Assembly (NCBI GenBank): GCA_917880885.1
Contig: OU862920.1
Location: forward strand, 39,405,019 to 39,469,018
DNA from: Limnephilus marmoratus
Lineage: Eukaryota > Arthropoda > Insecta > Trichoptera > Limnephilidae
Length of the DNA: 64,000 nt
Reading direction: 5' to 3'
A model generated the notes under the pieces. The model did not search any database. It was not told the origin of the DNA and saw nothing but the letters and a program-made list of their open reading frames with translations. Positions 43,772 through 54,635 of this stretch are shown one piece after another (the stretch's first letter is position 1; the number at the start of each line of letters is the position of its first letter). The translations under genes were made by a program, and so were the position numbers.

Positions 43772-44345
43772 AGAATTTATTTATTTATTTATTTATTTAT
43801 TTATCTATAAAAAGAATGTTTGTATTACATTATTCGATGCCTGTCTCACTAGGGTATACCTGTGTTGAGACAGGCGTAGAGGTACATAAATGAGTATCAT
43901 ACAAAAGAATATTTAATTACAACATAAGAACATTTAAGGTAATAAAGATACATACTGATTTATACAATTCAAACAGAAAGATGATTAAGATTGAGGGTTA
44001 ATATCATAAAGAGAGCATTATATAGGTGAAGGAAGAGATGAATAAAGTAGTAAATCCTTTCGAATCTATATAGGTAGTTATATTATACATATAGGATTTT
44101 ACTATTTTAAGTTCTTTAATAAGGGTAAGGACATACGTGAGATGGTAATTCTGTCTATTTGTACTCTATTTTACAGATGTTAGCAGTAGTGTGACGTCCA
44201 ATACTTATAATCCATTTCTTTATATCTTGTTTGTATTTGGTCATTGATTCAGTTTGTCTAATCGTGGCTGGAAGTGTATTGTGTAGTTTGCAAGCTATGT
44301 ATTTAAAGTGTTTTTGTCCAAAGGTGGAAAGAATAAAACAATAGG
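43772..44345 (-). pseudogene. CR1-like LINE 3' end with (AAAT)n tail
   Basis: The minus strand reads FILSTFGQKHFKYIACKLHN, TLPATIRQTESMTKYKQDIK and KWIISIG up to a stop at 44155-44157. The FGQ..F.Y..C.L.N.LP..IR pattern is the usual C-terminal end of CR1-superfamily ORF2. The 3' UTR ends in an (AAAT)n run (43775-43805 on plus) and contains a CCTGTCTC...GAGACAGG hairpin with CTAGTGAGAC. The 3' UTR of the LINE at 46.9 kb has a comparable hairpin. Confidence 0.7.
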
Positions 44346-44504
44346 TCGCGACCGAGACTTACTATGAACCTACTCTATCCGGGAATAATCTGCTGATTGA
44401 AACCATTATATTTGTCCTTATTATCAATTACATAGAGATTCTTTGGAAATTGTTAGGTAATAATATTACTAGCATAAAAACAAAAAATTCATTTCAATAT
44501 TAAA

Positions 44505-44580
44505 AAGAAAATCCACGGCCGAGAATCGAACCCCCAATCAATTGTTTGTAACGCGACAATGTTGACCATTTTCCAACTAT
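44505..44580 (-). mobile_element. tRNA-like fragment
   Basis: On the minus strand GGGGGTTCGATTCTCGGCCG has a B-box pattern, with TGGTCAACATTGTCGCGTTA upstream. No complete cloverleaf could be drawn, so it is probably a SINE head rather than a tRNA gene. Confidence 0.35.
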
Positions 44581-44664
44581 TTTAATTCATTTTACTGAAA
44601 ATATAATAATTATGTATTTTTGAATTTAGAGTTTTACTTACACTTAACCGATATTCAATTCTTT

Positions 44665-44850
44665 TAATTTCATATTATAAACGCGAAAGTTTGTATGGAT
44701 GTAAGTGTGTTTGTTACTCTTTCATGAAAAAACTACTGAATGGATTTAAATGAAACTTTACAATAATGTAGCTCATACATCAGAATAATATATACGCTAT
44801 AATTTATAAAGCTAGCTTTGAATATGGCATTGCAACGCTTGCCGGGAACC
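44665..44850 (+). mobile_element. Possible Helitron 5' fragment
   Basis: ATTATAAACGCGAAAGTTTG, TATGGATGTAAGTGTG, TTGTTACTCTTTCATG and ACTACTGAATGGATTTAAAT have the order seen at the 5' end of common lepidopteran Helitrons. No 3' CTAG end was found, and a LINE fragment begins downstream. Confidence 0.35.
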
Positions 44851-44944
44851 AACTGATAATATAATAATTTAGCTGAACAATAAAAAGATAGCAACCAAAT
44901 GGCAAACAATGTCGGAAGAAAATTTTGTGTGATTTCGAGATGAT

Positions 44945-45105
44945 TATTAACTACACACGGGAGGCCTATATCATCTTTGGGGATGCTGTGTGGAGGTTTT
45001 TTTGTGGAAAGGAAGGATAGAACCTGGATCTTGAAAAAACCCATGTTGTGGGAGGGAGTAAACACAGAGGCCGGCAAATCTGAAAAATTCACATCCACAG
45101 CTGAG
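44945..45105 (-). pseudogene. LINE 3' end of the SnD-tail type, truncated
   Basis: The minus strand reads DLPASVFTPSHNMGFFKIQV, LSFLSTKK, then PPHSIPKDDIG, like the better copy at 56455-56800. The 3' part keeps GCATCCCCAAAGATGATATA, but the terminal fold-back and poly-A are lost. The longer frame 44733-45098 is a fusion with unrelated flanking DNA. Confidence 0.6.
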
Positions 45106-46045
45106 CAATACGGGTGAAGCCAATTTTTTTTTTTGTTAATTCCTACTTTGGTTTTGTTGATCTTTGTTTATTGTATTTTTTGTTTTGTTTTATTTCTATT
45201 AACTATTCTTTACATATTTTTATATATATTTCTTTATATTTGTACTGTGCAATGTTTGTGAAATACATAAATTAAATTATTGTACTACCTTCAACTTGTG
45301 TTTTGTAAATGCTTCTGGTCCCCAAAATGTGTTGTATAACTCATCGGGATTGTTCTGCAGCAAGAAATAAAATAATAAATAATAAAAAAATACTATCTCG
45401 CAAAAGAAAAAAAAATACTAAAAACACAACTTTGTTTTATTATAAATTGTAAATGTTTTTTTATGATAAAAAAGTAATATTAAAAAGTGATTCCACCATG
45501 GATTGTAAATAATAATTTACTATCTTCGTTACACCTCAGAACGCGTGACATCCTGATCCACTGATTTAAATATGTAATGAAACTGTATTTGATAAAAAAA
45601 GTTTAATATTATGTTTTACCGATGTGCTGGTTCGGCCCTGGAGCATTAGAAGAGGTTTGTTATAATTCCCAAGAAGCTGAAAACCTTACCATACCGGTCT
45701 AAGGTGGTTCGACTGTGCTCAATAGATTCTCGGAACTCTTATTTTTCTATTATATTAAATTATTATTCAATTTGTACAATATAATATAAGCATTTTGGCG
45801 TACTCTGCGATACATTTATTTATGCGCTTAAGACCCGACACTCCGAATTTCTTCCGATTTACAATATAATATTTTCCCTGAAAACTTTATGTTTTTAATT
45901 TCTATAAAATTGTATGTTATTTTTGAAGATAATATCTATACATTTGCTGAGCCATTAAGAAAAGCCTGAAAAATTTGGAAAAACTAATAAAACTCCAAAA
46001 ACAAATAAAAATACATTTTGTTCTGTTATTTAACATGTTAAAGGT
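45106..46045. other. No gene recognised
   Basis: T-rich, AT-rich DNA without motif-bearing open frames. Confidence 0.4.
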
Positions 46046-46049
46046 TTGA

Positions 46050-46290
46050 AAAAAATCACATTGATTCTTTAAGGGCTACTCAAGACATTTGCCTAACGAT
46101 TTTTGCTCTCTTTTATAAAAGTATTTTTCATTTATAAAAGTACGTTTTATTAAATTATATCACAATTGTCGCTTAATTATTATCTTCTTTTTTTTTTAAT
46201 TAGCGCGCTCCCTCTAACATTCATATTTACATATCTCCCTTTCAAACTGTCTTCTTATTCCTTTTGAACGTTTAATGCGGAGCCTTAAGA
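46050..46290 (-). repeat. SnC body, diverged copy
   Basis: The plus-strand order GATTTTTGCTCT, ACGTTTTATTAAAT, CACAATTGTCGC, TAGCGCGCTCCCTCTAACAT, TTACATATCTCCCT, GCGGAGCCTTAA is the inverse of the SnC body at 31500-31690. The minus frame 46214-46579 overlaps it and has no recognised domain. Confidence 0.4.
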
Positions 46291-46730
46291 TCTGAGATGA
46301 AAGGTCACAAGGGTAAATGAAAACGTGAAGATAATGAAAGCTTTTACACGTTTTTCGTGTTAATTTTTTTATAATGTGTATTTGCTCTTCGTTTAGTACT
46401 GGTAGAAATCGGGAAACTGTAGGAAGACGGAGCTCGATCAGAAATACTTTTTTACTGACTTGATCGTGGAGGGCCATTTCCGGAGTCAGAATAACAGCAA
46501 AATATGTATGAATAATTATTTCAGAATGTTCTGTATTATTTTTATTCTTGTTCATTTTACTTTTGAAGCAGAAAAACAATCAATCAAAAAAGGCCTCTAG
46601 GCGGCAAAAAACGAATCGAAATGACGGTCCATATTCCATAGATAACACAGACAAATTCGTGACAGGACGCGTAAAAACAGCCCATTGTCAGCAATATTTG
46701 GTAGGTACTTTTTTTTTAACAATTCTAATT

Positions 46731-46940
46731 ATTGAAGTGAAACTTTTATAGCCCCGCTGTGATTTGGATTTCGGTTGAAACGGAAATGACGATTCACTTT
46801 GAAAGGCTCTTATTGGTTGAGATATGAAACAAAAATTACGCTAGGTCTGCGCTCATTGGTCGCTTTGATTATGACCTCACTTTTCAAGTATTGATTGAGA
46901 TTGTTTTGGTAAAGTTTCGCTTCTACCGTGTGCAAAATTC
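46731..46940 (+). mobile_element. Helentron-like element HtA, diverged
   Basis: ATTGAAGTGAAACTTTTATA at the start and AAAGTTTCGCTTCTACCGTG at the end match HtA termini. The terminal CAC half of the stem-loop is replaced by the start of the LINE at about 46940, so the LINE lies immediately against or inside this element. Confidence 0.55.
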
Positions 46941-49900
46941 AAGTTAATCAAATATCTATTTAAACTAAGTATTAAACTACTAAATGAAATAGATATAAGT
47001 TTCGATATCATTATCCTAAGTGAATGCTGGTTAGGTGATTCTTACACCAACTTAAACTTAAATGACTATACCACATTCCAGACCACAAGACACTTAAATC
47101 AAAATGATGGTATAGTAATCTTTGTCAAAGATTCAATAAAATCTTCCATATCAGAAATTAACATAACTGAAGCGAACTGCATTCAAATATCACTTGGCCC
47201 ATGTCTTTCTATATTTGCTATATACAGACCACCATGCTACAACAATCTCGCCCCTTTCTTAAATTCCTTAAATAAACTTCTTGAAAAATATAAAAAAACT
47301 CGACAAATAATTATTGCTGGTGACATGAATATTAACATATTAAACTGCCAACCAAAAACTACGGAATTCTTAAATGTTTTTACTCACTACGGACTTAAAT
47401 CTACAATAAACTCGCCAACAAGAACTACATCACACTCCGAATCCTGCATCGATCATATATTTGCTAAAACCAGAAAAAAAACTTTTTCATCCATTATTCG
47501 CTCAACTGTCACTGACCATTTCACAACTACATTAAACATACTTCTTAACAAAGAACAAAGTAAAAACAAAAATGACAACATGAAAGACAAAATAAACTTT
47601 AAGTCCCTAAAATCGGATATTCACGATGAACCTTGGACTAATGTACTAAATGAAATAGACCCAAACACAGCGCTGGACACATTTATAAATACGGTTGAAA
47701 CCTACATAACCAAACACACCACAAAAAATCCACAAAAGAACTACACACATAAAGAAAAAAAAATAACACCATGGATCACGAAAGGAATAGTCAACAGTAT
47801 TCATAAAAGAGATGCAATGCATATGCGAGTCCACAAAAACCCGAATGATAACAAACTAAAGCAAGATTACTTACTGTATAGAAACCTGTGTAATAAGTTA
47901 ATTAAACAAGCCAAATACAAATATTACAAAAAAGAAATAAAAATCGCCAAAAATGATCCTAAAAAAATTTGGGAAATTGTAAGAAATATTACTTATTCCA
48001 CTCCGAAGAAAGATTCACATATCAAAGAACTATTAATAAACGGAGACAAAGTCTTAACAAACAATGAACCTAATAAAATAGCTAATTTTATTAACACTGA
48101 ATTCGCAAAAGTTGGCTCTACCCTAGCGGAAAAAATTCTTCAAAAAAACTGTACATCAGAAGACTCTTTATACAAACTTTGCTCTTCCATACGACCAAAT
48201 CACTCGTTCAATGCTTATCAAGTAAATACAAAGGAAATCTCGGATCTTATTAAATCTCTCAAACCAAATTGCGCGATGGGACCGGATAACATTTCCAATC
48301 AAATACTGATAAATCTACGAGAATACATACTTATACCGCTTCAACACATTTTCAACCAAAGTTTTAGGCTCGGAATTGTCCCTGATCATTTAAAAATAGG
48401 ATGTATCACTCCAATACATAAATCGGGAGACAAAACTCTGATATTAAACTACAGACCAATCACTCTGCTAAACTCACTATCTAAACTTCTAGAAAAAGCC
48501 ATGAAAAAAAGATTACTTGCGTACCTTGAAAAACACAACCTGCTCTCAAGCCGCCAATTTGGATTTCGTGCCAAAATGGGTACAGAAGATGCTTTATCAG
48601 AATTAACCAACTACATAGTGAAAAGCATAGATGGCGGATCAAAGGTGATAGGGGTATTCTTAGACCTAGCAAAAGCTTTCGACACTATTTCGCATAACTT
48701 ACTACTACAAAAACTCAAAAATATCGGTATAACTGGTCAACCGCTAAAATGGTTTGTCAGCTACATTGAAAAGAGACAACAAATAGTAAAAATAAATAAA
48801 TACAGCAGTGACAAAGCAGATATCAGGTATGGAGTACCGCAAGGCAGCGTCTTGGGTCCCATACTATTCCTCATTTATATAAATAGTCTAACTGAGATAA
48901 ACCTAGGAAAAATTGAGTACAAAGTAATCAGTTATGCAGACGACACTGCAATTTTGTTCAAGGCACAATCATGGGAAAAGGTATTCAAAAACACAGAAAC
49001 AGGGATGACTGTAGTAAATAAATGGCTACAAAATAATCTACTAACACTGAACATTTCAAAAACAAAATATTTAACTTTTAGCAAAACAAAGGCTGGTCAA
49101 CCACATAGCCAACCACAACTACATCTTAACCCCTGCACCAATATTTCGTCAAATAACACATGCTGTACTTGTGACAAAATTGTTTATGCAGACAATATTA
49201 AATATCTAGGTTTAACTGTTGACCATAAACTAAAATGGGATCTCCATATTAATATATTATCAAAAAAAATACGAAAATTATCATACATCTTCAAAACAAT
49301 ACGAAACATCATGTCATTAAATCAACTAAAAAATATATATTTCGCACTCTGTCAAAGTATTTTAACATATGGAATTTCAGTTTGGGGAGGAGCAGCAGAT
49401 ACTTACCTCAATTCTCTTAAAATAAATCACAAAACAATAATTAGAATTATGTTTTATAAACCTTACCAACATCCGACGGAACAGCTAATGATCAAAAACA
49501 AATTACTAGACGTAAATAAACTATTCATAAGGAAGATCATTTACAAAAACTGTATCAAAACTTCACATCTCCACATACCTCACTCGCAAAACACAAGAGC
49601 AAAAATTAATAAGCACTTTCAAGTTCCCCATATCAAATCAACTTTTGCAAAAAAACACGAATCTTACCTAGCACCACACATTTTCAATACCTTCCTAACA
49701 CAAACAAAAACTTACGTCACCCCAAATAATTTGAATTGGCTTTTCAAAAGATTTGTAATATGGTTGAATGAAAAGGAAAGAACAGACATTCAAAATATTC
49801 TAAATAAATAACATTTCATACAAGTTCTCACGAAATTATATAATATTCAAATAAAACAAATACGAGAAACTGCAATTTTGCAATATTAATTATTATGATT

Positions 49901-50215
49901 AATTATTAATTATTACTTCTATTATGTAACCGCTATATTCAACTGTCACAAAATTTTAATTTACTTTTATCTAAAAAACAAAGTATGTATGTAAATATTT
50001 AATATACCAATATATAATTTATCTTTTTTATCTTTTTACATACATATATATATTTGTTTAAATACACACATTTCTTTTGGAACAAACATAATATGTGATT
50101 TACTCGCCTCGGAACAGACTTTGTCTAGTGAGGCGGGTAAAAGAAAAGAAAACAATGTAAATAACCATGAAACTAAATAAACGCCCGGGTTGCCGGCACT
50201 GAAACTGAAACTGAA
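46941..50215 (+). mobile_element. CR1-superfamily LINE, 5'-truncated
   Basis: Holds the distal part of an APE-type endonuclease, a full reverse transcriptase, a ~400-bp 3' UTR and a tail ACTGAAACTGAAACTGAAAA. The first readable element residues are near 46944. The in-frame stop at 46896 lies in the preceding HtA element, so the true ORF start and any ORF1 are missing. The 3' UTR has a hairpin CGCCTC...CTAGTGAGGCG at about 50104-50137. The coding frame has no stop, unusual here and consistent with a young insertion. Clade (CR1, L2 or Daphne type) is not resolved. Confidence 0.85.
46944..49811 (+). CDS. LINE ORF2: partial endonuclease plus reverse transcriptase
   Basis: An open frame of about 955 codons, the longest in the window. 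The first Met (47325) is internal. Upstream codons read SFDIIILSECWLGDSYT, DGIVIFVKDSIKSS, SIFAIYRPPC and IIIAGDMNIN, all APE endonuclease motifs; the N-terminal catalytic part is missing. Numbered from the Met at 47325, HTH-like HMRVHKNP and KKIWEIVRNI precede the RT core: CITPIHKSGD, NYRPITLLNS, FGFRAKMGTEDA, LDLAKAFDTISH (Asp 447 and 453), YGVPQGSVLGPILFLIY, YADDTAILF (537-540, catalytic Asp pair) and YLGLTVDHKLKWD. The C-terminus has SVWGGAADTYL and a basic tail. Expected to copy its RNA by target-primed reverse transcription. Without the endonuclease start and promoter, it is unlikely to be autonomous. Confidence 0.85.
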   Translation, partial: LIKYLFKLSIKLLNEIDISFDIIILSECWLGDSYTNLNLNDYTTFQTTRHLNQNDGIVIFVKDSIKSSISEINITEANCIQISLGPCLSIFAIYRPPCYNNLAPFLNSLNKLLEKYKKTRQIIIAGDMNINILNCQPKTTEFLNVFTHYGLKSTINSPTRTTSHSESCIDHIFAKTRKKTFSSIIRSTVTDHFTTTLNILLNKEQSKNKNDNMKDKINFKSLKSDIHDEPWTNVLNEIDPNTALDTFINTVETYITKHTTKNPQKNYTHKEKKITPWITKGIVNSIHKRDAMHMRVHKNPNDNKLKQDYLLYRNLCNKLIKQAKYKYYKKEIKIAKNDPKKIWEIVRNITYSTPKKDSHIKELLINGDKVLTNNEPNKIANFINTEFAKVGSTLAEKILQKNCTSEDSLYKLCSSIRPNHSFNAYQVNTKEISDLIKSLKPNCAMGPDNISNQILINLREYILIPLQHIFNQSFRLGIVPDHLKIGCITPIHKSGDKTLILNYRPITLLNSLSKLLEKAMKKRLLAYLEKHNLLSSRQFGFRAKMGTEDALSELTNYIVKSIDGGSKVIGVFLDLAKAFDTISHNLLLQKLKNIGITGQPLKWFVSYIEKRQQIVKINKYSSDKADIRYGVPQGSVLGPILFLIYINSLTEINLGKIEYKVISYADDTAILFKAQSWEKVFKNTETGMTVVNKWLQNNLLTLNISKTKYLTFSKTKAGQPHSQPQLHLNPCTNISSNNTCCTCDKIVYADNIKYLGLTVDHKLKWDLHINILSKKIRKLSYIFKTIRNIMSLNQLKNIYFALCQSILTYGISVWGGAADTYLNSLKINHKTIIRIMFYKPYQHPTEQLMIKNKLLDVNKLFIRKIIYKNCIKTSHLHIPHSQNTRAKINKHFQVPHIKSTFAKKHESYLAPHIFNTFLTQTKTYVTPNNLNWLFKRFVIWLNEKERTDIQNILNK

Positions 50216-50845
50216 AAAACATCATGATTTTTTTTAAATTTGTTTATAAAAATTACAAGTTTATATTTTTCCTTGCCAAAATCCGTTTTTACATTTGTAA
50301 ACTATGATAATGTCTAACCACAAAGTGAGTGCTTCTTACGAAAGTTCAATAATTTTAACTTTATTTTATTTTAAATACCTGATAAAATGGCTAAATAATA
50401 TTAAGAGAGTTTAAAAAAACACGAAACTTAAATGATTGAAAAAAGGTTACAGCTATAAAAATACCTTGGTTTATGTACAACAAAAGTTGGTACGAGTACT
50501 ATTACTTACCTCAGTTGACCTCCTTTGCTATAATTCGCTGTTTGACCCAAATGTTGATAATATAGGTCATCGCTATGTTTGACGGATACAATACAGCAGG
50601 TAAATGTATTATAAATACATCGATTAACCTCAAACGGATTTAACTTGTAGATAGGTATATAATAGCATGATACATTTCCGCGAAAAAGCCAAAATATTTC
50701 AATGAATATCAAATAAAATGTTGGATACGACGCGTTTGATTTGTCTATTAGTCCCAATAATAGTATTTTATATGAAGTTAATAGATTGATATTTACGATG
50801 AATATTTATTAGCGTCTTATATTTCTTATTTTGAATAATTTTTTA
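50216..50845. other. No gene recognised
   Basis: AT-rich. The minus frame 50506-50757 has no motif. Confidence 0.4.
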
Positions 50846-50847
50846 TG

Positions 50848-51090
50848 TGAATACCGCTCAAGAGTTTCAACTGTTCCCGTCTGGAGCCAGTGAGACTATG
50901 GCATATGGGAGGGAAAGGAGATGTGAAAGAGGAAGGTGGAAAAGAACCCGGCTGTTGAGATCATGACTAGAGCCATTTGAAGCAACGTTTCAATTCTGAA
51001 TGGTGGGCTTACTACAGGGCGATACTGAGAGTACCTTCCACTCTGGAACGTGCCGCAAAAATACTATTAATTATGTTTAATTAAATAAAT
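50848..51090 (-). mobile_element. SINE SnA, decayed minus-strand copy
   Basis: The plus-strand order GTGAATACCGCTCAAGAGTT, TCTGGAGCCAGTGAGACTAT, CAACGTTTCAATTCTGAATG, TCCACTCTGGAACGTGCCGC matches SnA inverted. The tRNA-like head beyond the AATAAATGTGAAATAA segment is lost. Confidence 0.7.
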
Positions 51091-51159
51091 GTGAAATAAT
51101 ATCAAATAACAATTATTTCTCTTGTTGTTATTATTAAGTTCCATTAGATATATTTACAG

Positions 51160-51575
51160 GGTATATTTTTACATTAACTCCACACTGGAAAAATGATTTC
51201 CCTCAGAGCCACTGCCTTCTTTAAGATTGAAGAAAGGAAGAAGAAGAAAATCTGGGAAGGAAGAAGATAGGTGAGTAGATAGGAATCTGGGTGTTTTCAG
51301 GAGTGACGAATCTATGAATTCATCCCTCCTACTGCGGTTCAAGGCGGCGCGGCGGGCCGAGGGAGTCCGGCAGGAGAGGTCAAAGAGTCTCCCTCAACCT
51401 CGACCGCGCAATCCGCTGACAGGATCTGGTCAAACTCCATGAAACCTTGTACTTCTGCTATGTCACCAAACGTAGCAAACCACTTGGGGTGACTTTTGGC
51501 ACAGGTATGAGTGACATACGGCACTTACGGCACAGTATATGGTTCACGGGGCGGCTTGATACGAATAACTGCCTC
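51160..51575 (-). mobile_element. SINE-like element SnD
   Basis: TTTTTACATTAACTCCACAC, a decayed fold-back, GGAAGAAGATAGGTG, GGAATCTGGGTG, GGTCAAAGAGTCTCCCTCAA, AACCACTTGGGGTGAC and GGTTCACGGGGCGGC follow the SnD order in inverse orientation. The 3' fold-back is diverged. Confidence 0.6.
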
Positions 51576-51687
51576 CAAAAATAAATTAATCTCTCGAATC
51601 CTTTGGTCAATAATGTAAATTTAACAGAGTTCTTATAATTGGGTTGTTCTCAGCCACGTTAATTTATTAAAAGCAAGTATATATATA

Positions 51688-51990
51688 AAAAAAAAACAAG
51701 TGTGCTTTAGACCCCACAACTGAAGTAAAACTTCTGCTCCATCTATACGATATGAAGAGAGCTGCTCTCTCTTGCTCCTACAGTGTGATAAAAACAATAG
51801 GCCTGCACTGTGTAACGTAACTGGCTATGCGAGAAAGAGAGAAAGAAAATGTGTGCTCGCACCTCTCTCTCTTGCCCCTACAGTAATATACGAAGCGTTC
51901 GCCTCGCTTTTCATAACGCTCTCGTCACGCATTCGCCAGCTTACTCCCCAAGTTAAGCGTGCGTAAGCGTAAGTTTTACTTCAAAAAATA
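51688..51990 (-). mobile_element. Helentron-like element HtB, copy 4
   Basis: The plus strand starts with As and AAGTGTGCTTTAGACC and ends AAGCGTAAGTTTTACTTCAA, i.e. HtB inverted. The terminal stem is damaged (CCCCACA for CCACACG), and a ~60-bp section between the two TTACGTTTCG-type blocks is shortened. Confidence 0.65.
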
Positions 51991-54190
51991 ATACTGTGCA
52001 TACTGGACGCATATGCGTAAAGCAAAAAAATAGTATTTTTAATCCATCCCATTTTAAAATGTGTAGACGCATCTTAAGTAGGTAAGAATTCACGTACCTT
52101 CGAAGTACCTACTTAGTTCAATTCCGCGTTATCACCTATTACTTCAAGCTAAAATGATTTCATGTTAATGTCATCAATATAAATATCACCATCGCCTTAA
52201 ATTGCATATTTGCAATCAACTTGAAATGTTATCTATAGATTTTGAGTGAAAGACAAGTGACGAATTACCGAAAACACAAAAATAAGAGAAATGGAAAAAC
52301 GGAAACAAAACTCTCGTTTATGATAAAAAACGATACTGTCAGGTTAAACTAGAAAAGTCACCTATCTGAAGCTCTTCATCTTTATGGAGAACGTTGCGTA
52401 ACGAATTTCTGAAAAACTCCCATATAAAATAAATACAGAGATAAATTTGGTGTAATCAATGATGGAAATCGGTAAAACGCTCATTTTCGTTAAATAAAAA
52501 AAATAAAAAATAAAAACTGAAATAATATTCATGTACAAGTAATATGAATATACTGGACAATACGACAAAGCGGGTGCCTCGGTAAAAGATAAGGTTTTTT
52601 TTATAAATCTAAATGTTCTACCTCAGTTGCAAAACATCAATTTGAAAAATTGTGGTGGGTACGTCAACAACATGAAGGTAGGATTTTGTATATTGGTGCA
52701 CAGGTTTACAGGCAGGTAAAAAGTGTGAAACGTGCTGTATGCGCGCAAAGCATCCTTGTAACTATATACCTATTAAGTACCACGAAACGGCGATTTTGTT
52801 TTATTATACGTTTTGATTTAGATATAACACTTATACTTAGAGTAGGCTTCATTACAGAATTAAATAGAGTTAATTTCTTACTTAGTTTTACGAATGCAAT
52901 ATTTTAGGCAAATTCTCTTAACTTTATCAATGAGATACGTTAAGATAGATTAAAGAAAAAATATATTTGTAAGAATGCAATCAATTTCGATTAAGAATAA
53001 GTTTTTTTTCAAATTTTACACTTTCTTTTAGAACTTTTAAAAATAGATTGATGGACTTGATGAGTCCGTCGACTACTAATAGGAAATTGAATAATTTTAT
53101 GTAAGAAGCATATGATAAGATTTTACACTGTCTTTAAAACGGCGCTCTGAAATCATCCAAATATTTTTTTATTTTTAACATGTCACTTATCTACTTTTGT
53201 TTATATTATTCAATTGATAAACAATAATAGTAGGAATTTTAGGTGAACGTATTTCCTCGCATTGTATGATGTCATTCAATTGCATATTTAAACTAATATT
53301 TAAATTCATTGTTTAAACATACAAATAATTCTGATATTGAGGTACACTTTTTAGGTACTACATCGGAAAACTTATCACCTAATACATACTTATAGTCTAA
53401 GGAAGTGTCGTTAATTTTGAATGATTATTATAACGAACCGGCACCGACATAGAAATGGTTCACTTTCCGGTGTTGGCATACGAATCAATATTTACCAGAC
53501 AATTTTAGTTAAACCTTAAAGATATGTGTCATTACACAAACATTACGTTATGGAGATAACACCGACAGCGTACCTGAAGAATTTAATGCTCAGGTATCAT
53601 TATCGACTACTACGAAGTACCTATATTATTTAGTGTTTAGTGTATCAACACGCTCGGTACCGAAGCTTACGACGCTTGCAACACTGGAGTCTAGTTGTTA
53701 AATAGGCAACATGTTTTATAGCAGTTACAATAAGATCCTATTAAAAATTGCATGTAAAAACACCAATAATCGCCTTGTCAAACGTTATCACGTCACACGT
53801 TAACTTAATGGAGTGTCAATCGACAAGCAGTTTCCAATAAGAATATTGTAAGAAGATACAAGGTAACTCCTTGAAAACAAAGCTTTAACTAATTACAAAA
53901 AGGGTCTTAATTTTTTAATGCGATTTTCCGTAAAACCTACAATTTAGAATTCGAAGTTATTCCGGTTCTACTTAAGTATAAGGAATTGTTCTTACCTAAC
54001 CCTAAAACACCTTTGATATTCATAGTACTGAAATTGTAGTTAACGAAAAAATTGTTAATTGGACAAATGTGCTGTCATCCGAGAGAACTGGAATCACATT
54101 TAATGTAAAATTTTATTAATGTATCTCTTTTCTCCCATGATATTTATAATATGTGTTTCTCTACTAAAAAAACTCATTCTTTTAAATGTT
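51991..54190. other. No gene recognised
   Basis: Over 2 kb of AT-rich DNA. No shared repeats noticed; small open frames (52362-52568, 52650-52907) lack motifs. Confidence 0.4.
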
Positions 54191-54194
54191 AAAA

Positions 54195-54412
54195 TTCAAA
54201 GGGAAGAAGTGTAATCTTCAGAAAACTAAAGTAGACAAAAGTGGGGAGGCTACGAAGCACCGCGCAAAGAGGGGACCGATTATACTATCTCATTATCTCG
54301 CAGGCTGAATCCCATAGATGTTTGTGTTTGTCCATTTTAGTGTCGCTATTTTTCGTTTCATCGAGTTTCAAATCACAACGGTGTTAAAGAAGGGTTCACT
54401 TCAAAAAGGTAC
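54195..54412 (-). mobile_element. Helentron-like element HtA, minus-strand copy
   Basis: AATCTTCAGAAAACTAAAGT, CATCGAGTTTCAAATCACAA and GGTTCACTTCAAAAAGG are HtA read in inverse. The 3' terminal stem-loop (left side on plus) is eroded. The right side joins an SnD element at GGTACGAGGGGTGCGTAGG. Confidence 0.65.
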
Positions 54413-54635
54413 GAGGGGTGCGTAGGAATCTGTAAATCGATCCTTCCTATTGCGGAGCAAAGCGATTTGTCGAGAGGATCCGGCCGGAGAAGTCAAAAAG
54501 TCTCCTTCAATCAGTCTCTCCCGATCCAGCCAAAACATAGCGACCTACCATAGGGTGACCATAGCAGAGGTGTCGGTTATCCAATAATTGGTTCCCGGGA
54601 AGGCAGGACACATAACAGCCTCCCAATATTTATTA
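54413..54635 (-). mobile_element. SINE-like element SnD, missing its 3' tail
   Basis: GGGTGCGTAGGAATCTGTAA, GTCAAAAAGTCTCC, CCGATCCAGCC, TAGGGTGACCATAGCAGAGG, GGTTATCCAATAATTGG and TTCCCGGGAAGGC match SnD in inverse. The HtA copy begins exactly inside the AAAAAGGTA.GAGGGG segment, so the tail was probably displaced by that insertion or deleted with it. Confidence 0.6.

Noticed and set aside
44733..45098. 121-codon minus frame as a single gene
   Set aside because: Only the first third is LINE C-terminus; the remainder reads unrelated flanking sequence.
46214..46579. 121-codon minus frame
   Set aside because: Overlaps a SnC-type repeat, has no known motif, and similar repeats elsewhere are not open.
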